The notes beneath the pieces were generated by a model. The model searched no databases. It saw only the letters and a list, made by a program, of their open reading frames with translations, and was not told the DNA's origin. DNA of 64,000 bases from Eumeta japonica (taxonomy: Eukaryota > Arthropoda > Insecta > Lepidoptera > Psychidae), in assembly GCA_005406025.1 (NCBI GenBank), contig BGZK01001293.1:62001-126000 (forward strand), written 5' to 3'. This document shows positions 36,401 to 45,485 of this stretch, piece by piece. Position numbers and translations under genes: made by a program. Positions within the stretch are counted from its first letter, which is position 1. Each line of letters starts with the position of its first letter.

Positions 36401-37205
36401 GCATAAAATGTAAAGCATAAAACGAAATGGAGTCACATTTAAAATTTTCACATTTAAATAAAAAATCATATTGTATTAAAAATTTGAACACCATGCTCAT
36501 ATGAGGTTTTATAATGCAGTCTAGCTTTCATAAATTTTAAGTAATGTACACAATTGCAAGCTATAATAATAATGTACACTTTTTTTTTTATATCCGATGC
36601 ATCTGGATAAGAAAATATTTGTAATGAACCAGTGGAATTTTCGTTGTCATATTTTTGACCTATATTAATAGTAGAATGTTGCAATTACCATGTAGTTATA
36701 TTTACAAGGGACGTATATGTTTTAATTTTCACTGGAAATTTCTTCTTTATTTTGGCTGGTTCTAGCTTAATAGTATTTTACAAACTAATTATCAATAAAC
36801 TCAATGAAGTTATACTTCTGGAAATTATATCAAATTATTAACATGCTACTATTATTTACCTGCAAATACCACAATAATCCTTTCTGTGATTTATGACATA
36901 ATGTACAATAAGTTTAGACCGATTGATAAACCACTCGGGACAGAGTAAGCAGCTGTAAGGTCCAGCAGGGTTGAGATCAGTTAAATACAACCACACACAT
37001 CCATAGGTCTTTCAATAATTTGAGGAGGCTTTTTCTTTAAATTCGGTAATCTGATTTTCAAAGATATTTTCTTGAGTTTTTTATTTTTCCTATGCTTACG
37101 AACTTTTCTTTCATCAGTGTTCGTTTTATAATCTTTAAATAGATTAGGGTTCAATTTTTTTGATGCAGCTATAACTGCTAATGGTTCATCATCACTTGAA
37201 ACCAT
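20898..37205 (-). CDS. multi-C2H2 zinc-finger protein, ten exons, about 1,088 residues
   Basis: A putative nuclear DNA-binding protein. Ten exons with GT-AG introns join in phase: 37205-36860, 35646-34356, 32281-32062, 31194-31025, 30849-30687, 28416-28223, 27076-26982, 26885-26778, 23770-23613 and 21419-20898. I count about 23 C2H2 fingers, mostly C-x2-C-x12-H-x3/4-H. Two are near the N terminus, eight are in exon 2 around an acidic spacer, and a near-continuous run of 13 lies in exons 3-10. The protein ends in an acidic Ser/Asn-rich tail with IKLEP, a possible sumoylation site. The start MVSSDDEPLAV is followed by a Lys-rich basic stretch. No ZAD, BTB or KRAB domain is visible, and I do not recognise the ortholog. 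Exon 1 seems to lack one base and exon 3 to have one too many; the rest is intact, so error or polymorphism is likelier than pseudogenisation. Most introns cut within fingers. Confidence 0.85.
22745..22990 (-). pseudogene. RTE-type LINE C-terminal relic (zinc-finger intron 9)
   Basis: The minus strand retains RIQVTT-x-AIGLAIRSGSE and, after stops and shifts, RRLVFSNGRPIAQIH. These correspond to the C terminus of RTE-type endonuclease/reverse transcriptase proteins common in Lepidoptera, which end near the phrase FSNGRP. Only the last part is present, as expected of 5'-truncated LINE copies, and it is heavily decayed. Confidence 0.6.
23613..23770 (-). CDS. zinc-finger gene exon 9 (end of 21, finger 22)
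   Basis: Acceptor TTTTATAG| and donor TTCCAG|GTAAAG enclose 158 bp. It encodes DRQYQDERYMLRHLRTTH, completing finger 21 with 12-residue spacing, then YACPLCEKCLNSAVALRHHV and ends RRKLFQ. Confidence 0.88.
24640..24945 (-). pseudogene. hAT-type transposase fragment (zinc-finger intron 8)
   Basis: The minus-strand frame contains IIAQTYDGSAVISSEQNGVR followed by AKIKELFPLTLF, matching the conserved block of hAT/ZMYM-like transposases (AQ-x-YDGA-x-VMSG-x-NGVQAK). Upstream, in other frames, are FSAIIIDEMSAEGNSS and FVDSNIVDQFIKWVSL, matching the region around the first catalytic Asp of the same family. Frame breaks make it a relic. Confidence 0.6.
25570..25935 (-). other. 121-codon ORF with hydrophobic segments, unassigned
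   Basis: A frame in zinc-finger intron 8 encodes two or three hydrophobic stretches (ILNSILYLICVYVITISI; AFVSISITILIVFYYSG), with Cys and Asn-rich loops. It could be a chance frame in AT-rich DNA or an exon fragment of an insect chemoreceptor-like membrane protein. No motif decides it. Confidence 0.2.
26022..26640 (+). mobile_element. 5'-truncated non-LTR retrotransposon (Jockey/CR1-like), 3' end
   Basis: An open frame of 149 codons (26022-26471) has the C-terminal pattern of LINE ORF2: NINTRHKNDLAGNKNRLSKV, then RFYNEIPAEIQNLPFYEFK and YYTVSEYL. It is followed by a 3' UTR with GAGCAACCCGTGAGTTTTG, AGGTGAATCAGCA and AATAAAG, and ends in TTTGTGATTTGAATT. It lies in zinc-finger intron 8, antisense to the gene. 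The same family recurs at 58.3 kb. Confidence 0.75.
26778..26885 (-). CDS. zinc-finger gene exon 8 (finger 20, start of 21)
   Basis: Acceptor TTTATCAG| and donor ATGTG|GTATGT enclose 108 bp. It encodes LETCSICSKLFTSVCSLREH, then MKIHQKKQRVRCPIC; finger 21 is completed by exon 9. Confidence 0.85.
26982..27076 (-). CDS. zinc-finger gene exon 7 (finger 19)
   Basis: Acceptor TTTTTTAG| and donor ACACTG|GTGAAA enclose 95 bp. It encodes THSRDSFHICIYC, then GQTFVQKSKLKYHIRKHT, one complete finger, with a split codon at each end. Confidence 0.85.
27655..27835 (+). repeat. short degenerate tandem repeat (about 20-25 bp unit)
   Basis: The phrase TAAATAGGGTTCCA or close variants (TTGAATAGAATTCCA, AAGGTTCCATGAGCTT) recurs about five times in zinc-finger intron 6. 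Spacing is irregular, so this is an old or patchy array. Confidence 0.55.
28223..28416 (-). CDS. zinc-finger gene exon 6 (end of 16, finger 17, most of 18)
   Basis: Acceptor GTTTCAG| and donor ATGAG|GTAAAT enclose 194 bp. It contains HACSYCPMRFVQRSNMLRHE, the canonical linker HTGERPY, and CVHCGRTFADKGACNSHM; the second His of finger 18 (RTH) comes from exon 7. Confidence 0.88.
28812..29817 (-). pseudogene. mariner transposase relic (zinc-finger intron 5)
   Basis: The minus strand reads MIYYDFRHGLTIKQCIDQL, TDEFKESRPKSVVVLQNIDA, IKTSLGINTTSMHKILHENL, MVAYIFWYK, then KGQKIELKAHLLYSLDLAP, KNKLYSQCFSS and HQPEWKKCYKN, and closes CIDHLGKYLEKQ with a stop at 28812-28814. It is nearly full length but interrupted by stops and shifts. 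It is the same lineage as the fragment at 483-859 and inserted in the same transcriptional sense as the host gene. Confidence 0.88.
30687..30849 (-). CDS. zinc-finger gene exon 5 (end of 14, finger 15, start of 16)
   Basis: Acceptor GTCACAG| and donor TTTAAT|GTAAGT enclose 163 bp. It reads KLHYLIRHPGKHPFECNICG, then KSFQYKSSLYMHRTDHH and YTCSYCNKEFN, with finger 16 completed by KKDSFREHVLIH in exon 6. Confidence 0.88.
31025..31194 (-). CDS. zinc-finger gene exon 4 (end of finger 12, finger 13, start of finger 14)
   Basis: Acceptor TTTTTCAG| and donor CGAAAG|GTAAAG enclose 170 bp. It reads TMHCQSIKPPDAALTC, then SVCGREFNNAKACGTHMSLA and FKCKLCYETLQSSDE; the last codon is split to join KLHYLIRH in exon 5. 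Confidence 0.88.
31600..32002. mobile_element. MITE-like element with 16-bp terminal inverted repeats (zinc-finger intron 3)
   Basis: The left end TGCACGACTCATTATG and the reverse complement of the right end, TGCACGACTCATAATG, match at 15 of 16 positions and are 403 bp apart outer to outer. The interior has no coding capacity. Target-site duplication is unclear. This fits a small non-autonomous DNA transposon. Confidence 0.65.
32062..32281 (-). CDS. zinc-finger gene exon 3 (fingers 10-12), with frame break
   Basis: The acceptor is TGTTTAAG| (not pyrimidine-rich) and the donor TTGAAG|GTGATG. It starts VWFIHHYWTKH, completing finger 10, then VKCRICCLVLSSINDMRQHF and FCSLDACKPV before a stop at 32093. 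In another frame, FNQSKSFKLHLK follows and joins TMH in exon 4, giving a proper H-x4-H. The 220-bp length has one base too many for phase 0 to 0. A two-base deletion would restore the usual 12-residue finger spacing, a one-base excess would not. Confidence 0.75.
32850..33805 (-). mobile_element. Tigger/pogo-like DNA transposon with both ends and TA duplication (zinc-finger intron 2)
   Basis: The left end CATTACAAACTCGATTAACC and the reverse complement of the right end, CAGTAGAAACTCGATTATCC, form terminal inverted repeats with 3 mismatches over these 20 bases. TA flanks both sides (32848-32849 and 33806-33807), the expected target duplication. The interior has a decayed transposase on the minus strand and a GC-rich patch near 33650. 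At 956 bp it is shorter than full Tigger elements, so part of the transposase is deleted. Confidence 0.88.
32971..33570 (-). pseudogene. Tigger/pogo (Jerky-like) transposase relic
   Basis: From ATG at 33570 the minus strand reads MSKHKRVVLLLKDKINIIDS (CENP-B-type N terminus). After frame breaks come QPISGPLFCEKALQLNKKLG and then an open stretch WLYRFKSRHRIHELEIQDEK, followed by DDFKKKLNENNYDLDFVYNA and DETGLNWKSLPSE. The NADETGLNWK phrase includes the first catalytic Asp of the DDE domain. The frame ends after SAPGYK, so the rest of the catalytic domain is missing. Confidence 0.85.
34356..35646 (-). CDS. zinc-finger gene exon 2 (fingers 2-10)
   Basis: Acceptor TTTTGTAG| and donor GATAAG|GTATGT enclose 1,291 bp of open frame. 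It completes finger 2 (RYFVPDRKAWLTHKKFH) and adds WNCSQC, VHCRLC, FICLLC, VDCPLC, YSCRVC, WLCQFC and FKCKYC fingers plus the first half of YKCESC. The YSCRVC finger lacks a normal second His (HMGEEM) and may not bind zinc. An acidic, Gln/Asn-rich spacer with IKQENLSDHDDEAEQ separates the third and fourth complete fingers of this exon. Confidence 0.88.
36860..37205 (-). CDS. zinc-finger gene exon 1 (start, basic region, finger 1, start of finger 2), with frame break
   Basis: The ATG context is TCAAAATGG. The first frame reads MVSSDDEPLAVIAASKK, then a Lys/Arg-rich segment, up to PPQIIERP, and soon reaches a stop at 36981. The finger frame then reads YGCVWLYLTDLNPAG, CLLCPEWFINRSKLIVHYV, and DYCGIC up to the donor TTTGCAG|GTAAAT. 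The two frames join cleanly if one base is missing near 37005 (ERP|YGC). The 346-bp length is one short of what the phase of exon 2 requires. Confidence 0.75.
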
Positions 37206-37959
37206 TTTGATTTAAATAATGATTAACATGTCAGTTAAATTACAAATGTCTGAATATAGATCTTTAATAGATCCTGTATGAAATATATCCAGTAATTGTC
37301 ATTATTGAACATAAAATAATATCCACTAAAGTTTTTTAGTTAAATTCACATGTTTATTCTATTTCTCAAACTTCGCTCATCTTCTTTGCCCAACAGTTAA
37401 CAAGGAAGAATATCTATCTTTACATTATATCCGGAGTATCACAATGAAAAACAACAAAAAATGAGACCTAAGCCAATACTCGAACGAAAAGAAAACAAGT
37501 CCTAAATATGCTTAATGGCGTTAAATTTTTGTCTATCTCAACATTGTAAAGAACAAAAGTATTACAATTTTTAAATATTATCAACAATACAAAAAAAAAC
37601 TAGAAATTACTAACAATTCAAAGGAGAATAAAAATATTTTTAAACGAATTATATTGCTACAAACAGTCACAGAATATATCTAAACCTAATAGCATTAGTA
37701 AACTGTCAAAAATATTAATGACACAGATTACACGAAATATATTCAGTGGCATGCATCGAACAAAAAACAGAGTTAAACGCAATGTTTTATAATCTTAACA
37801 TCGATTTTGTTTCTTCTAAATTAACGAGAGTTTTTTTGTCAATGAAAGTAATGACATAATAAGATTATATGTATGACAAATTAAAATGATATAACAATAT
37901 AATAGCATTAAGTCATCGCGTGAAGGCAAATGTTCAATTATGGCATTTAACGATACAAC
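37206..37959. other. upstream region of the zinc-finger gene, no gene seen
   Basis: AT-rich sequence before the presumed start codon. It probably includes the 5' UTR and promoter, but no TATA box, initiator or other core element could be assigned by eye. Confidence 0.4.
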
Positions 37960-38378
37960 AAATGTTCTTTTTTGACGTGATTACGTCTTATAAATCGATG
38001 AACGCCGGTGGCACGCATGAAAAAGCATGACTCATTGCCGCATTCCTCCTAAGCCGAGCGTGCGAGCGAGAGCGCGGAACAGTAAAGAGGCACGATCGGT
38101 CTAAGCGTTCGGCTTGTGACGCATCTACCTCTTTACAGTATAATTTATGTAGAAAAATATTTGAATTAACGAGTGCAAATAAATGTTATTTTTCGAAAAC
38201 ATTGTCATTTCCAATTAACTCTTTCTTTGTATCATACAAAATAATCATAATTCAGTGATAAAAATTCAATTCAATTCATAAAAGAATGAAATTTTTCATC
38301 AATGTTTTCTTATGACATTATCGCGTAAAATTATCGTCCGTAAACCGACTTTACAAACAACCAATTTTTTATTTATTT
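37960..38378 (-). repeat. dispersed repeat, unclassified, ends in a TTGGTTGT motif
   Basis: Read on the minus strand it starts AAAATTGGTTGTTTGTAAAG, continues through a CGGACGATAATTTTACGCGA block, an AT-rich middle, CTCTTTACTGTTCCGCGCTC and GTGCCACCGGCGTTCATCG, and ends near AAGACGTAATCACGTCA. Its first about 40 bp recur at 18200-18241. I recall similar sequences as common in lepidopteran genomes, but the class is unknown to me. Confidence 0.55.
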
Positions 38379-38464
38379 CAACGTTTTCCTCTGTGTGTTG
38401 CATTTTCAATTTATTTTGTACAATTTCACTTTATTTGTATGTTTAATATCCATATGTATGGATA

Positions 38465-40204
38465 TGAATCATACAAATGGAATATGATTGTTCCTATAAA
38501 GCATGCGAATCCAAGCATTCTAAAGTGATTGCCTAGTCTCAATTATGTCTCTGACACAATAGCAACGGTGAGGGATTATTTTTGTAGGAGTAGAATAAAA
38601 TCGGATTTGTCCCTTCTTACATTCTTGCTATTCCATTGATCAGCTACTGTCAGACGGGCCATTTTTGGTAAATAAAATAGGGAGTAACAAAGTGGCAACG
38701 TTGGACGGTAGGGTAGGTATTTGAGACATAAATAAGTTTCAATCAGGAAGATAAGAGCACAACCATCAGGAATAGAAAAAAATCCACTGGAGATAATTTC
38801 CTGGTGGGAAGCTATATCATATTCTTTGTTAGGCTTAACAACTGGCTGACGAGGCTTCAATGTGTTTTTTTAGATGTAGAAATATGAGAAAGCAGGGTTT
38901 TCTGGGAACAAGGGTGAAATAGAGTGGATGCAGCAGTGTTTGCATATGATTTACCAATAGGGGGATGTTTTTTTGTTGACCATATCGACAGCAATTGTAG
39001 CACTGGATTATCGGGTATACACTTCAACTGACCGTAGCAGAGGAACACACTCTACAGCAATACCTGCCTATCAAAAGTAAGCACGATTGTTTGGTATGGT
39101 TTCCAGACAGTGGAGCCACCCACCATCCTCATAAAGATCAAATACCGTGCTTTTAACACCTATCCGTAACCCTCTGGAGCCAATTGTCGGTTGGCAACCA
39201 AAAGAAATTGTCGAATGCATTGGCATTCGACAATTTCTGCTGGTGACCAGTCGAAAGGGGATATCTCATTCTAGGTCAAGACGAGTTAGTTATATTGAAC
39301 GTAGGGAAGAAAACCCTTAGACCTTTAAGCGCAAGAAAAGAGTTACAAAGGAATCGTCAACAACTTTGATGTTATGGAAAGAGAGAACAATGTAATACCT
39401 CCCTACATACTTTACGCTGCCATTAATAATATCTTTGATATTGACAGATTGTAGAATTTTCTCAAAACACACCGGGTGGAGCATATTACCAGCAGAAAAA
39501 GAAGTTTCGATCCTCTGACAATGAACGACAAAAGGACGTGTCATTATTATTGTACTTTGGACGACCTATGCTTTTGATTGAAGAGTTAGTCATTGAGGAA
39601 AGAATTGTAGATAAGTATTGATTAGGACCTTTGTTGAAAAGAAGAGGGAAGAATGGAGCATCTTTCACACAAAGTGTTTGAGAACTGTTCATTTTATTTC
39701 ATTTCCAGTTTGTCCAAAGTCTCTCTTTACGAGCACGTTTTTTCAATAGCTACATTTTTTTTATTTGGTTCATCTTCAGAGCACCATATGTGTACCCATC
39801 CGGGATAACCTAAGGAATAAGTCAGTCGTGCAAGGGGACTTACCCTGGTTGTTTTAGTATGAAAATACATCGGTCCCGCACCGGCTTGCGCAATTTGGTT
39901 TTCACCCGTCCGCGTGTGAGCAAAGTATCTCCGATGACAACCGTTAGGTGAGTCTGTATGATATTTCTCGCGTATTTTCAGCCCACCTAACGTCTGTCAG
40001 TTGTTTTGGTCTATGGAGACAAACTATAATATTAAGGGGGAATGGTGTAAACAATATGGACATAGCGTCGGAAACGGTGATAAACAAAGGCGGTGACGTA
40101 GATAATATCAGAGAAAGAAGAGTTTTTGTAATGGACTGGCCCGTATCATCTGGCGGGTCGTTCGTCTTGGACTCGTAACCTCCTCCAAAGAAAGTAAACG
40201 ACAA
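38465..40204 (-). pseudogene. decayed Jockey-like LINE: gag-like ORF1 and start of ORF2 endonuclease
   Basis: The minus strand begins MSFTFFGGGYESKTNDPPDD, then (in shifting frames) PFVVHCQRIETSFSAGNMLH, NIKDIINGSVKYVGRYYIV, IGKSYANTAAS and NKEYDIASHQEIIS. These are the order and wording of the nucleic-acid-binding ORF1 of lepidopteran Jockey-type LINEs. Overlapping its end, another frame has VAIVSETWLRLGNHFRMLGF, from the apurinic endonuclease of ORF2. Multiple stops and shifts are present. The rest of ORF2 is missing where another repeat begins at about 38.38 kb. Confidence 0.72.
39203..39238. repeat. perfect 16-bp inverted repeat with 4-base loop
   Basis: AGAAATTGTCGAATGC, ATTG, GCATTCGACAATTTCT: the arms are exact reverse complements. 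It sits inside the decayed LINE ORF1 and is not expected from the coding sequence. It most likely arose by a local inverted duplication. Confidence 0.95.
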
Positions 40205-41696
40205 TGCGTTATAAAAATAAAATTAATACTAACCTAAAGCAAAACAGAACAGAGAAGATAGGTAAAAGAGCAATAATAGGTACAGATGTATTACAGAATA
40301 TATACACGACAATGAACCCTTGAAATGAAATAAAAGTATCAAAAGGAAATACATGCATGGCTGCTCGCTGTACACTTCCACTGTCAATCCCGTTGTCAAA
40401 ATTTAACAATGTGTTCTACTGAGAAATATGAACTTAAATGGTAATTTAGCCGCACTCAGGAAGATGATGAGGTTTCTTTGTATATTATGTATCACCAGAT
40501 AATTTAATAACAAGTAATTAAGAAAAAAAAGCTAGTTAAAAGCAGATCCAAACTCACATAGTAGATAATTATTCTACTTTGATGATGATTTAAATATATA
40601 CACACATATACCCACCATATCTACAATAAATACATAAATATTTATGCATATTTGTATATATAACTTATTTTTAATATATCCATATCAATACAACCTTAAT
40701 GTAGTTATGTAAATACAATTTTTTTAATTTAGTAATCTCTCAATGCACATTAACTATTAAAAATATTTACCAAAAAAATGTTACATTCGTAATTTTTGCT
40801 CATCACAATAATCTATTTTCTTATAATAGGTTATTTTATATAAACATGTATATTTTATCATAGTTGTATAATTGTGACAGATAATTGTTGTTGGTATTAT
40901 ATTTAGAACACAATTCAAATATGTTATGAATTGAAATATAGTCTTCATTTAGCTACTAGGCACTAACTTCGAGTTTTTCAACTTGCGAAAACATGTGCAC
41001 TCTTATTTTCATACAAGCAAAAACAAAATAGTAAACGCATACTTTTTTTTAAGAAATTTAAAACAGCATATTCTCATTAAATTTGCTTGACGGTAATTCT
41101 AAGCCTTAAAGATTATAATCTTTAATTGTTCTTTGGAAAGTTATTTGTTAGTTGCCAGAAGTTATTAATATATGATCAGACCATAGGGGCGAATCAATTA
41201 TAGAACATAATCCATCGTTTATAATATCGTCTTAATATCGGTTTGCTTATGAATGCCAAAATGATTCTTTTAAAATGAAAAATATTTTTTAGAATCACCG
41301 ATAAAGTTTAAAAATTTAAATCAATACGATAGGATTTGCTAGTTATAATGAAAAAATGATGGTAGACAATTTTCTATATTAGGTGTCTTTTAATGTTCCA
41401 TTTTACCACCTTTTTAAATTATTTGTCGTTATTCTATTTTTAAACTTTAGTACTTACAAAATTATTAATAAAATCAAAACAGTGTGAATATAATCAAGAT
41501 AGTATAAAACTTTAGTATTCTGTTTATTTTTCGGAGTTTAAAAACAATTTAATCAGATAGCAATATTTCTACTTCGATTTTATTTGATCCGTGGTGTTTA
41601 TTGTGGCCATGTCTAAAGTAGCGCCATTCACAGCGATTGATTTTTCTTTGGTCTATATCATTGCGTATAGAAAGCCGTTTTTTACTATATTCAGGG
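40205..41696. other. intergenic, AT-rich, no gene seen
   Basis: Low-complexity AT-rich sequence with short ORFs only. Nothing recognisable on either strand. Confidence 0.6.
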
Positions 41697-42593
41697 ATGG
41701 TTAGTCGTCGCGATAGGTCGTCTTCGGTCCAGTTTCCTGGATCCCGCTTAGTATAGCGTGTACTGTACATGCCGTGTTCCTTCGAACTACGTTCCGAGTG
41801 TCGTGCGCGTGTATGAATGTGTACAGTACCGCGCAGTGTTCACCGTGCGGCGACAGTCGAGCTACGTGCGTCCGTCCCGAGTGTTCACTCCGGCTTACTG
41901 TGCCGTCTGCACACCGAACCTTCGCCTGATTTCTACGCCTAGAATGCACTCCTTCAGGGTCATATTTCCAATATCCGATCGCGTTTTAGTTTCAGTTATT
42001 TCGTGTGTTTTACACGCATAAACGGCTCGCTATTAGCTACGTAAGAGCGACTTGCATTTGTCGGACCAGCAGCGATCTTATGGGAGAGGATAAATGCTCG
42101 AGTGTCGGCGGTTAGCAATCGCTCTCTGTTATCGGTGATTATTAGTCATTTTAAAATTTAAGTTCATTGATTTTAGGCCCTAAACCCTTGACCGCAACCG
42201 TTAGTTTTTAACGCCTTTCGCGGTTTTTGCTGTTCCGTCACATTATTATGCTTATAAGCGTCCTATGTAAATTAACTTATAACACATTGTAATAAATATT
42301 TATTTAGTTATTACACCTCTTCACGGGGCACCCTTTTCACCTATGATGCTATTACGTCGTGGTTATCCGGAAGGGTTTCAAACAATATTTCGAGCCATTA
42401 GCACCCTTAAGTGTTTTCTGGCCACTTCAGGATGAAGTTGTAAAAGCCTTAGGGCTAACGGCAAGGCCATTATTATGTTTCAAAGGGTTTTTAGTCCATG
42501 CGAGTCTAATACATCCCATGCGTCCGTGTGCACGTACTGTCCATAATGGGTTATTGCCTCCTTCTCCGTCGCAAGGGGAGAAATAAAAAAAAA
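41697..42593 (+). mobile_element. unclassified poly(A)-ended dispersed element, copy 2 (single 92-bp unit)
   Basis: This is homologous to 16785-18203, with the same blocks in the same order: GTCGTCTTCGGTCCAG, ACGTTCCGAGTGTCG, AGTGTTCACCGTG, CGTGTGTTTTACACG, AACCGTTAGTTTTTAACG, ATTACGTCGTGG, TTTTTAGTCCATGCGAG. It ends GGAGAAATAAAAAAAAAAG. The segment corresponding to the 92-bp unit occurs once (about 42318-42430). Divergence from copy 1 is substantial, so the two are old, independent insertions. The overlapping ORFs look incidental. Confidence 0.65.
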
Positions 42594-45485
42594 AGATGCT
42601 TGGTCAAAATATACATCTTATACAAAATCAATTCCTATGTTGGACAGCCTTACTTAGGTTAAAATGGGTCAAGTATTTGGATTATATTGTAGTATTTATG
42701 TTACTTTTATTTTAGGGTACACCTGTCCATGAACTGCTTATATCATATTAAAGAAGTGCTACTGCTTCGAACTGCTCACTGCTAAAAATTGAGGATTGTT
42801 AAAGAATATTGGCCCTAATTCTGCGACAAAGACTGATATTAAAAGCTTGAGGTGTTTTTCAAGGCAACGAGCAAATAATTATCTTTGTTTTAAAATTAGA
42901 AAATTAATTGGTCTATACGTTCGTGGTTGAGAATAGATCATGTTACTTTCTGTACTAATTTGAAAGCAACCCGTTCATTTCTCGGCCATACCACTAGGAT
43001 GTGGTAATATTTTTTCGTTTAATCGATATAACAATAAAAATGCAATTTTATTGATAAATTGATTAAATAATCACTACTTTAATTGTTTCTGATATCATCC
43101 ATTTTTAATATATGTATCGATTAATATCAATAACTTGGACAATTAAATATTAGATGTACACATTTAAAAATTTTCTAAGCTTTTTCCAACTTCTTGATGC
43201 AATTATCGACTTTAAAATCTTTGTATAAAATTTGTGACTATTAAAAATATATTCATAAAGTTAATGTTCAACATTTTTTAGAAATTGTAAAATTTAAATA
43301 AAGAGTTTACTTTATGAAGATATTAAACTCAAAACTTGTCTGAAGAAGTTGAGAAAAAATGAATTAAATGCAGTAAATTTTGAAAATCTAACTTCTTCTA
43401 TTCGATTGCCCAAGTATCCAACAACAATCACATTTAAGTTACGAACTAACCCAGTACACAGATGGCATATAAAATATATTTTCTTGGTAAAATATAATTT
43501 GACATAATCAAATTGATTTAAATCTATACAAGTTAGGATCGAGGTGTTAATAAGAAAACAACTTGCATTAAATTGATCCATAACATTAGTTACAGTTACG
43601 TTCTATGCAGTGATCATACTTAATTCGTTAACTCTGTTACAAGCATATTTTTGATTATTTCGTTTCTTTTTGATTGGTTGATTCATTTTGATTGTTGTTG
43701 GTAATAGAAATATTTAACAGATCTTCAAAATCTTCATCGGTCAGGGATAGGAATTGTGAGCAGAACCAGGATTTGAAATTAAGAGCAAGCCGGAGCGATG
43801 TTATTTTAAAATGAAATAATTTAGAAACAATACACGAATTTTTGGGTAAGATCGTGCCTTCCTCTGATATAATGTGGTTATGATTGCATTGAAGACTGAA
43901 TTGGGTTCAGAACTGAGAAGGGCAGATAGACTAGATCGAAACTGGCATAAGAATCGTGATTGAAACAATGAAATCGAGACCAGATTGGAATCGAAAGCGA
44001 GTTCGGTATTGGAATTGTGTGAGCGAGACTGAAAACGAAGTTAGAAGAGTGCACAGATATCAAAATTATGGTGGACAATATGATATATTAATATAAACGA
44101 TGAAGGAGTTTATTATTTGTATGATGGTAGAGCCGCGGGTTTGAGTTAGTATAGAATAAAATATTTGTATTTATTAAGCAGAAAGTTAATGGTATAAAGT
44201 TATATGAAATATGTAACATTATTTTTTTCCATCTCATGTACATACACATATTTGATGAATTTAAAACATCTACAAAATGTAACATAGATATGAAAAAACA
44301 TGTAAGTACACAGTCGTTATAACATAGAGGCATAGAAAAAAAAGGTCTTTCTTTTTGGCTGAATTTTTAGAGTAAAATGTGCAGCAATGGACACCGTGTG
44401 TGGGCGAGCACATTTTATGTCACAATAAAAGATTCACGCTTGCAGCGTCATATAGTCTTTAATAAATATTATAATTTGTGTGTTGCACCTAAATTTATTA
44501 AGAAAATAGATTTATGTTAATTACTATTTATTTTCATTATACCATATTTATATTTATTTACGATCACCATATTATTTTTTAACTATTTTATTGAGATCTT
44601 TTTTGACAAACTTGAAAATTTGGGATGAAATAAGTTTTTGTTCGCACATTCAAGTACCCTGCAAGCTCTAACTGAGAAAACTCGCAGTATTGTTTATGGG
44701 CAAAAATCTGGTAACAAAAATAAAATATGCACTTATGAGCAATTTGAAAATAGATAAAACTATAAAAGTGTAACTAATTATGGACTATTAAAGACGAATC
44801 TTTTATTTCCTTTTAGCTCGGATTTATGGTTTTTTTATTCACATAGAAACACTTCAATTTTAATTCAATATTTATTACAATCTTGTAATCCCAAAGTCCA
44901 CCCTCAAACACTCGTCAACTAATTCTCCTTCTATTATTATCTCATTCTAATCAACTATCTTGATCTTAAAAAAGTTACATTATTACATCAATTATCTTCC
45001 AGTTTTAATATGTTTTACCTACTGTCATTAAAAATGTCATTACTTTTTTTCATTTTGGCATCTATGAATCTAAAAAAAACAAGTTTGTCTATGGCATTAG
45101 CCAAAGAAAGGTGAAGCTAAACAAAAGGATAGCATGTTGTTATCATTTGTTAAATTATAGAAAATATTGTTGTTAACTCAATTGTTGCTATAGTGTGCTA
45201 GTATAATTTTGTAATAAAGAGGTGTCCTAGAGTTTATGCAGCTTAGTTTAGCATTGAAAACGCTGGGTTGTACTCTTTGTAATGGTGGCCATTAGTAGTA
45301 ATTATGCATATTGCCATTCCTATCCTTTCATGGATCGTCGAAATTAAATCAAAAAACATTATTATTTGAGCTTATTTGTTTATCGAATTAATAAATATCG
45401 TATATAAAAGACTGATATCAGTGATTAAAATGTGACTGAAAAATAGTGACAGTGACGATTTGCAAATTATTTCTGATTTGGAATC
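42594..45485. other. region upstream of Atrophin, no other gene seen
   Basis: AT-rich. The interval 43900-44060 has many GATT/GAAT-type words resembling the degenerate simple sequence at 60.3 kb. The last few hundred bases before 45486 presumably hold the Atrophin 5' UTR; an upstream non-coding exon cannot be excluded. Confidence 0.5.

Noticed and set aside
41701..42021. Overlapping ORFs on both strands rich in Arg, Val and Cys
   Set aside because: They lie in the GC-rich start of the poly(A)-ended element and are not conserved as frames in the other copy.
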